From the NCBI RefSeq assembly GCF_014898815.1, contig NW_026515455.1, forward strand, positions 620,001 through 684,000: a DNA stretch of 64,000 nucleotides, in the 5' to 3' direction. The position numbers and the translations under genes were made by a program. Shown piece by piece: positions 56,147 to 64,000 of this stretch. How positions within the stretch are numbered: the stretch's first letter is position 1; every line of letters begins with the position of its first letter. The DNA is from Panonychus citri. Taxonomy: Eukaryota; Arthropoda; Arachnida; Trombidiformes; Tetranychidae. The notes beneath the pieces were generated by a model that was not told the origin of the DNA, did not search any database, and saw only the letters and a list, made by a program, of their open reading frames with translations.

Positions 56147-59100
56147 ATGGATGAAAAACGCATTTGTGATTATTTCGTGGTTGCTGGTATTCCAACTATT
56201 CAAACGGCTGCAGCACCAGTATTTTCTCAAGAAAACTCTAGCTCTTTATCAAGTCCAATCGGGTCATCTGGCACTGGCCTACCTCCCATTACTGATATAA
56301 CTGTGATAATCGCAAGCCAAGGGGAAACTGTACCCGAGGGCTACACATGTATTGAAACCACACCATTAGGATTTTCAGCTGATCTCAACCATGGAAGCCT
56401 TCGTACTGAAACTATTTTTCTCTGTTATAAAAGAGGTACAGACAAATCACCTTTGGTTGACATCGGGGTTCTTTATGAGGCCAAGGAACGGGTCATGTCG
56501 GACAGTGAGGTTGTTTATTTTACGCCCTCTGGTAAAGTCGCTAATGTGAACAATGGTACTTCAAGAACATTTTTAACATATCGAAGAGCAAAGGAAAATG
56601 CTCCTTGTAATCAATTAGTTGTTATCGATATTTGTGTTGTTCTCGCCAATAAGGGTGAAACTCCACCTCACGCTTATTGTCAGATTAACAAGAACTTGAA
56701 TAAGGTAAGACGATCTCATTGATCAAGTATTAGCTTTAGTTTCATGTTTGGCTCTCTGACAATCGAATGACATTTTATCATTCAATCTCTTTTCTTACAT
56801 TAGTTTTAGAATATTAATTTCTAATTGAATTGAAATATTTTCCTTCACAGGGTATCATTGGAAGCGATGTATTTATATGTTATAAAAAATCTATGAATAG
56901 ACCACCTCTTTTACGATATGAACCAACTATACTCGACCGATTTCCTTTGGTTGATTACGACTGTTACTCGTTACCACAATCAATACCTTTGTTTTGTATG
57001 CCAATGGGAGCAACGGTTGAATGTTGGCCGAAAAAGTGTCAACAACCTCGTCCACTTTTCTCAACTTTTGTTCTAACCTCTGATGCTGCTGTTAAAGTCT
57101 ATGGAGCTGCAATAACTTTTTACGAGAAATTCAATGAGGATCTTTTGAATGAGGATGAAAAGTCTCGACTCGATTTCGTTTCCATTGAAGACAAAGCAAA
57201 CAAATCACTTAATTCTGTTAAATCGATATGCATTTTATCTCGTTGGCCTTTCTTCGAACCCTTCGAAAAATTTCTCTCTTTTTTATATCACATGACATGC
57301 TCACCTAATGTTGAACATAATTTACCCATTGAAAGATATATTTCTCATTTCTTGTTGGATGTGCCATTTCCATCATTTCAAAGACCCAAGATTCAAGTTC
57401 AATTAGGAAATTCTACTGATGAAACTGCTCTACTTTCTCAACCATCGGAAGACCTTCCCTTACCTCTGAGTGGAGCTTCATTTACAATATTTCTTCGTAA
57501 TCTTGGACCTGAAAATAGTATCACCGTCTTTTTGCTTGTATTAGCTGAGCAAAAAATTCTGCTTCATTCACTGAGACCCGACGTATTAACAAGCGTCTCT
57601 GAAGCATTGACATCTCTCGTCTTTCCATTCCATTGGCAATGTCCTTATATACCACTTTGCCCTCTCAATCTTTGTGATGTTCTCAATGCACCTTTGCCCT
57701 TCATTGTTGGTGTTGATTCACGTTACTTTGACATGTACGAGTTACCATTGGATGTGGCCTGTGTTGATTTAGACACCAATTCAATTTACATATCCGAGCA
57801 TAAGAAGATTCTCAATATAAAACTGTTACCCAAAAGACCCACTCGAGTGCTTCGCAATACATTGGAAAAACTTTATACAAAGTTACTTAAGCCCAGCTCA
57901 AGATCTAATAGTCATACTTATAATCCTCAATCTAAATCGAGAAATTCAACTTCACCCTTTTCACATGATGTTATGGCTGCTCGAAAACGTGAAACAATGA
58001 TTGATCTGGAAATACAAGAAATTTTCGTCAAATTTATGGCCTCGATTTTAAAAAGTTTTCGTGGTTATTTAAGACCAATCACAAGAGCCCCAACAATTGG
58101 AACTACAGATCCAAACTCATTGTTTGATTTTCAGGGATTCATCAAGTCTCGAGACAAGAATCATCAACAATTTTATCATATAATGATGAGAACTCAAATG
58201 TTCACTCGATTCATCGAAGAGCGTTCATTTGTTAGTGATAAAAACGCAAGTCTTGCTTTCTTCGATGAGTGTTTGGATAGAATTGAAGCTCATGGGGATC
58301 TAGAAGATGCACTTAAGATTCATCTGCTGGACATCGATGAATCTTCTCACAATGACCGAACAGTATTCATTCCCGCCCCTGAACCAGTATCAGAAAAGAG
58401 TTATTTATATTCCTGTTTTCCCACTCTCGATATTTCATTATTCCATAGACATCCAATATTGACAAAAAAGTCTTATGATCAAGATACAGTTGATGCTTCT
58501 AACCTTTCACGCACTGGATCAACAGTCGGTTTAACCAGTCCAATGTCTCGAAGAACTAAACAAGAGATTCGAAGTGCTCAAAGAATCGCTCGTCATCATT
58601 CAGAAGCTCCACTGACTTGGGCCAAATGTCTTGTTAGTTATTGTTACAGTTTATGGTTCATTCATCTCCCATCATTTGTTGAAGCAAACATTTCTGGCAT
58701 GACGAAAGCAAAACAGTTGAGAATCGCATATTCTGTCCTTGAAAGGATGCAAGCTTTGAATCTTCACCCGGTTGATGAAGTTTGTTACAGAATACTCATG
58801 CTTTTATGTGGACTCTACAGTCAACCCATTCTTGCCGTGAAAGTGCTCACCGAGATGCGTCGATGTGGGGTCACTCCTAATGCAATCACCTATGGTCACT
58901 ACAACAAAGCTGTACTCGAGAGTAAATGGCCTTCAGGGGATTCTAGTGCTTCTCTCATGTGGAAAAAACTTCGCAATGTCATTTTAGGAGTATCTGAATT
59001 CAGAAGATGTGGTAAATCTGCTCAATCTCGTTCAGGGGTTTACCAGACAATCAAAGAAGATGTTTTTCAAGTCCGATAGAAGAAGTCAATTCACAAAGTC

Positions 59101-62100
59101 AGAATCTGAACTCTCTCGAAAAAGCAGCCTCTAATCAATCAGATGCTGGTTATGGGTCATCATTCAATAATGCTGAAATAGATTTAGATGGTGCAAATAA
59201 AAAATCAACTGGAAAAAGTTCTAAAACATCAACTATGGTGGATATGAAACTCAACCAAAGTTTGAGTGAATTCCGTACTAGAACTCGTAGCATTGTTCGT
59301 AATTCATCTAGTCTTTCTTGCTTCGAGGATTACAATAGTTCTGCTGGTGTTTTGATGACAAGTTTAACTTCTAATAAGGATTCTTTCAATGGTTTAACGA
59401 TGAAAGATTATCGAGTAATTAGAAAAAGACACAAAAGTGAGGATCAAAATCAGCCTTCTCCTGTTTCACCTTTATCAAATTCTAATCCGTGTACTTGTGA
59501 ACCAATTAAATGCCCAACAAAACCATCTTACTTTAGATCGTTCAGTTTTGGCAATGATGCAAAAATCATTCAAAATATAAGAGAAGGGACAATTGAAGCA
59601 TTAAAAGAAATGGAAAAAGGTTGTGATCCATTAAATCAGATTCTCACTAAATCATTAAATGACGATGGAACTGGAGAGAAATCATCAGGAGTCATTTCTA
59701 CTAACATTGGCTCATCTCTTACTGATAAATGTCGTCTTGCAACTTGCACAGAATTGCCTGAAGAAGATGTAGTTTGTAATGGAAATCAATCAGGTAATCA
59801 AACACCAGATTCACAGGCATCTCAACAAACGTCATCTAAATCAGGTTCAAGAGATGGAACAGAGGAGGAAGAACAAGAAGAATCTGGAAGTGAAAGTGAT
59901 ATGGATAGTGATGAAGAAACAGAAAATCTATTTTCTTTAAGTCCAATCAAAGATCATATCATGAATATGAGCATTTTCTCCCCTGAAGGACGAGTAGCTT
60001 CAACTTTGCGTTCTAGTTTTCGCCTCGCCACTCGCCTGGCTGTTGGCCCTACATCAGCATCTAAATCTGTACCGCCCATAACTCGCAGCTCCACATTTCA
60101 TGCCAATTCATCTGGTGGTTTGGTCCGCCAAAAGCTCAGCAATAAGTTCAACAGTTTGTTCAAAACAAAAAGTGAAGATACTGATCAGATTGATGCAAGT
60201 ACTAAACCGTCTTTGGCTCGCTCAGCAACTCTACCATCATCATCTCTTGATGTTCTTCCTTCTATTACTCCGAACATTGAGAGTAAAGAGAAAGTTTCAT
60301 CGACAAATAATTTGTCCGATGAAAATGATGACAAATCTTACTTGAACAGTCTGAGTTCGCCTTGGACAGCTAAGTTAACCTCTTCTAAGCATCTCGAACT
60401 TGTCAATTCGACAATCAAATCCGCTGCCAGTACAATGGCAAATCGTTTTACAGGAATTAAGAATACTCTCGCTTCTTCAGCAACAAATTCACCGTCCAAA
60501 GTATTTAAAGATAATTCTTATTCTTCTGGGGTCAGTGGTCCGGCCCTTTTACTTTCCCAATTCGCTAGTCTAGTTGCCGAAAAGATTCCCGCCAATTTTG
60601 GTTACGATGATGAAGACAGTCAAAGTTTGCGATCTCTCGATTTCAAACGACTCAGTATTGCCGATAGTGCTGATGATCTTAGTGAAAGATCAAGAGAAGG
60701 AAGTCTCGGAAGGAATTTGGTTGGATTCGGTTTCACTCATCAAAATACAAATGTTTGTCCTCCTCTTTTTGAGACAATCGAAAAGCATTATCATGAGAAA
60801 TTGATTCCAAGTGACAATTCGCTTCCTGTTGTTGACATAGAAATTACTTCTTGTTGTCGGTGTTTAAGCTGCTCTGCTATTCTTTATGATGAAGAAATCA
60901 TGGAATCATGGTCAGCTGATGATTCTAATTTGAACACCCAATGCTGCTTTTGTAACTCTCGTTTCGTCCCTCTATTAACTATAACTTTAAAAGTGAGTTC
61001 AATTAATGAATCTATTCAATATTAAATGTACTTACATATTTGAACTTTTTCCTCAGGTACTTTCTATTGTTAATAAATCTTGTGATAAACCTCAAAAAGA
61101 TAATCAAGGAGGAACAATAATTGACATGTAAGTCGATTTACTATTGGTGATAATTGCAGTTTAACAATTCTACTTTTTGTCTTGTAACTTTAGATCAGCC
61201 AGTGAACCAGACATTTTACCGATCCATTGAGCAGTGCCAAGCAAACTGGGCCAATAAGCTTATCAAATCAACTTTTGCCTCATGAATCGGAGTTTACATC
61301 GAACTATGAAATGATGGAACCCTCCACTGTCCCATATCTAAGTCCAACAGTATTAAGAAAAGAGTTTGAAAATGTTCTCGAAAGTGAAGGAGATAATTGC
61401 GTTCTCAAACCTCAATTTGTTGATGATCATCCAATTATTTATTGGAATCTTCTTTGGTATTTCGAACGGATCAATTTACCATCACATATCTCGGGACTTT
61501 GTCTTCAATCGTCCTTGTTAATGAGCAAAGAGGTAATATGATATTTGTTCAATTCTTTTTCATTTTCTGAACTTGATTTTTTTCTTTCTTATAACAGCGA
61601 GACGATTATTGGAATAGTCTAGATTTTCGTAATGTCAAAGTTCATTGTATTTGGGACAATCCTAAGCTTCATAAAGAATTCGAGCATCCAATGTACGGAC
61701 TTTGGCAAGATACAAGTAAATATTAGATTAAGAATAATTCATCGCAATTTTTTAACTTCATTTTATTTTTTTCAAGATGCGGACCATTCTTCATTACTTC
61801 ATGCATTAGTTACTGATGAAAGGAAAATCAGGAAAAGTCTGATGAATCAAATAATCAAATCTTTACAGTGTAATGACATGATTAGTGCTATGAACGTCCT
61901 GGTCAATGAGAGACTTAAAAAAGGCTCGAATGGTAATATAAAGCACTTCAGCATGTATCGGGATCTTCTTTATTTATCTTTCGTTGCTATGGGCCGAGAG
62001 AATATCGATCAAAGTAAGAAAAGCTCAACGAAAAAAATTTTACTTTTTTATGTATTCTAATTGAACTTTTTTCTTTAGATCACTTTGACCGAGAGTATCG

Positions 62101-62290
62101 CCGAGCTCATGAGACATTAAACTTAAAGAGACCGAACATCTTGACAGAAGTAGACCGACCACCGTCTTTGAAAGCGATCTTTTGTCGGCGTATATACAAA
62201 GAGCTTGAGCTAAAGAAATTCGAAAATGATGGTCAGAAAGCAAATCTCTCACCGATCTCAGCTTATCCTCCAAACTTGGGCCTATCATGA
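56147..62290 (+). CDS. Crag: DENN domain protein 4 (Crag), Rab GDP/GTP exchange factor
   Basis: A DENND4-family Rab10/Rab11-directed exchange factor acting in exocytic traffic. Exons: 56147-56704, 56851-60992, 61057-61127, 61211 (or 61194)-61532, 61598-61715, 61777-62013 and 62079-62290, for about 1890 residues; human DENND4A is about 1860. The MABP domain lies at about 45-200 (ITVIIASQGETVPEGYTCIE, FLCYKRG, DVFICYKK). uDENN starts near 220 (PLFCMPMGATVECWP), cDENN runs to about 483 (LLVLAEQKILLHSLRPDVLT, PFIVGVDSRYFD), and dDENN near 577. A PPR-like pair is at about 810-875 (YSVLERMQALNLHPVDEVCY, MRRCGVTPNAITYG). The C-terminal zinc-type block with CCRCLSC and CCFCNS is near 1519-1567, then VPYLSPTVLRKEFENVL and HPIIYWNLLWYFERINLPS. 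One base is missing at about 59063-59067. The exon 4 acceptor is ambiguous. Confidence 0.95.
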
Positions 62291-62422
62291 AAAACAACCG
62301 TATCAATGTGGCATTGTAAAACTCATCGATTGTGACAGACAAATAGATCACCGTTCAAATGCACAATGAATTCGCAGTCAATACAAATCAAAGAAAATCA
62401 AATAACTGCATGATGGATTAAT

Positions 62423-62428
62423 AATAAA
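62423..62428 (+). terminator. Candidate poly(A) signal of Crag
   Basis: AATAAA 133 bp after the Crag stop codon. Plausible by position only. Confidence 0.4.
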
Positions 62429-62991
62429 TGATTCAATTGTCTTTTGATTATCACAATCCTATCCATTCTCTCAGGAGTACTTGCAATCAAAATGATCTAT
62501 TGTAAAAGTAATTTTATACATAAGTTACAAGCACTTGATTTTATCAAATGAAAATTATTTTAGTGTTTAAGAGGCTTCGATTTTGTCTTCATTTTCTATC
62601 GGTTGCTCGATTTATTAATTTAATCGTTACTTTTGAACATTTTAATTTTCTCAACCTATTCGACTTGGAAATCTCATCGATAAATCATAGTAACCACAAG
62701 ATCCAATATTGTATTATAATATTTAGTCAAAGAAAGTTTTCAGTTGTTCAAATGTTTACTTATCAATGAGTTAATCTTCAGGTAAATGAGACATGAGAGA
62801 GGAAAAGAGAGAGAGTAACTAAAAGGTCAATGTAAAAATGGATAATGTAAGAATGGACTTTCTTGAATTCTTGATTATTAAGAAAAACAGTTAGAAAATT
62901 ATTGTTATCCCAATATGTCTGTATTCAAACACTCGGGTCTCTCAAATAAACAAACTTACGCTTGTTTCTGATTATTAGATCAAATTCATTT

Positions 62992-63085
62992 CTATTTAAA
63001 TATAATATTTAAACATTAGAAACTATATTAGTGCAAAAAGTTGTAATAAGGCCGAAATTTGTTAATTGTTGAAGATAACGTGAAG
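62992..63085. repeat. Diverged direct repeat, copy 1
   Basis: Shares a series of ordered blocks with 63450-63552: ATTTRAATATAATATT, AAACATWAGAAA, TATTRGTRCAAAAA, and AATTTGTTAAT followed by TTGAARATAA. Similarity is moderate with indels. It may be an old transposon-derived repeat. Confidence 0.65.
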
Positions 63086-63449
63086 ACATAATCTTCAAAA
63101 TAACGAATTACTAATCCAAATATGAAAACTTGAATCAGAATATGATAATTCCAACCAAACAGATTGAATAGTTATCAGTTCTGGTTATGTGTTGGACTAT
63201 GTTCCTCTACATAATGAACGTGACTGATTATCTATAAACTTATTCAATCATTTTTCTTGTTAAAAATTTTCCTCCCTCTATTTGATTGATTTCACTGTGA
63301 TTCCTTTATTAAAGTACCATGATACTAATTAGTAAATTCAATTAACGCTCAATTTACGATCTCATTTCTTTGAACTATTTATATTATTCGGTTGTTCTGA
63401 GCCAATTTCATTTTTAAGCAAATAATTACCAATATTTAGATTTAAGTCC

Positions 63450-63552
63450 CTTTTATTTGAATATAATATTCAAACATAAGAAATAATATTGGTACAAAAA
63501 AGTCATTAGTTAATTAAGACACTAATTTGTTAATCATTGAAAATAATGTAAA
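63450..63552. repeat. Diverged direct repeat, copy 2
   Basis: Second copy of the repeat at 62992-63085, about 460 bp downstream in the same orientation. Confidence 0.65.
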
Positions 63553-63719
63553 AAAAAGTCAATTATGAGCATAAAGTATTATTAATACTCCGCTTTGATT
63601 CATGTGGAAGATGTTTCGACTTTTTTGGCTTCGATCACTCACTAAATTTTTATCTTATTAATTTTCTTTAATTTAATTAGTGAAAATTACTACAGGTAAT
63701 TAGTGCATTTGATTGGTCA

Positions 63720-63974
63720 TCTTACAAAAAAATTGGACCAAAAATAAATTCGCCAGGACCTTTCGAACTCCTTAAAAGAGGATTTTTCGTCGATTCAATA
63801 TTTTTTTCGAATCTTCGAAAACCAATCAACTTAAATGTAAAAAAATTCTCATAGACTGTAATACAAAACTAGAACCATTCTCTATAAAATATTCCAATAT
63901 TTGCTGAATCAATCAAGTAGTTTAAAAGTCATTTAATTATAAAGTCGGCTCAGTTTGTCCTGAACACCCTAATA
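63720..63974. mobile_element. Possible end of a mariner-type element
   Basis: The sequence closes with CTCAGTTTGTCCTGAACACCC followed by TA at 63973-63974 or so. Read on the minus strand this is TAGGGTGTTCAGGACAAACT, the style of mariner/Tc1 termini. I could not find the partner inverted repeat inside the window, so the element may be truncated, and its left limit is a guess. Confidence 0.35.
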
Positions 63975-64000
63975 TCATTATTATTAATATTAATAATATA

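Larger units (their letters stand above)
62291..64000. other. Crag 3' flank with degenerate repeats
   Basis: AT-rich, with AATAAA at 62423-62428, a diverged direct repeat of about 95-105 bp (62992-63085 and 63450-63552), and a probable mariner-type terminus near 63972. The frame 62548-62769 is Phe/Ile/Leu-biased and not supported as a gene. Confidence 0.5.

Noticed and set aside
1..64000. CRISPR arrays, tRNA or rRNA genes, riboswitches
   Set aside because: No regularly spaced repeats, no paired A and B boxes with a cloverleaf, and no rRNA sequence were found on reading both strands. The sequence is a spliced eukaryotic genome.

Overview
The window is AT-rich nuclear DNA from an animal. Genes carry short spliceosomal introns (mostly 60-400 bp, a few of 2-2.6 kb) and are separated by very AT-rich spacers packed with the word CAATTAAC and its relatives. 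An innexin, a ClC-2 type chloride channel, a Reeler-domain defence protein, Ser/Asn-rich and Gly/Tyr-rich secreted proteins, and the overall word usage point to an arthropod. From memory of base composition and compactness I favour a mite, most likely a tetranychid spider mite; that placement is inference.

Layout. 1-1057 (+): 3' end of GTF3C3 (TFIIIC subunit). 2854-11089 (+): a 12-exon ClC-2/ClC-a chloride channel, tail to tail with THOC3 (12573-11408, -). 16289-17281 (+): single-exon CRAL-TRIO protein. 18352-19164 (+): unknown secreted protein. 24061-19419 (-): NFRKB (INO80 complex). 30456-25075 (-): SPT6. 33572-31200 (-): NDUFS1 (complex I 75 kDa). 35560-34478 (-): Asn/Ser-rich secreted repeat protein. 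38814-40000 (+): innexin. 41741-42031 (+): ENY2. 46244-43114 (-): Reeler-domain secreted protein. 47971-47587 (-): Gly/Tyr-rich secreted peptide. 51884-52423 (+): mitochondrial ribosomal protein S12. 54203-52791 (-): intronless coiled-coil protein. 54.8-56.1 kb: a chimeric pseudogene made of innexin and coiled-coil gene fragments, split by a 539-bp Tc1/mariner-type MITE. 56147-62290 (+): DENND4/Crag Rab exchange factor. 62.3-64 kb: repeats and a probable mariner-type terminus.

None of these genes form an operon. Several housekeeping genes act in chromatin and mRNA production (GTF3C3, THOC3, NFRKB, SPT6, ENY2), and two in mitochondria (NDUFS1, mRpS12). This looks like ordinary gene-dense euchromatin rather than a functional cluster.

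The most notable observations are: the MITE with perfect 34-bp terminal inverted repeats and a TA target duplication inside the chimeric pseudogene; three clear single-base frame breaks in conserved genes (SPT6, innexin, Crag), with a probable fourth in NFRKB, best explained by one-base deletions in the assembly; a 249-bp in-frame duplication in NFRKB; a 228-bp repeat in the Asn/Ser-rich protein; and a CGCCATCT-like element upstream of five genes. I found no clearly new multi-gene system.
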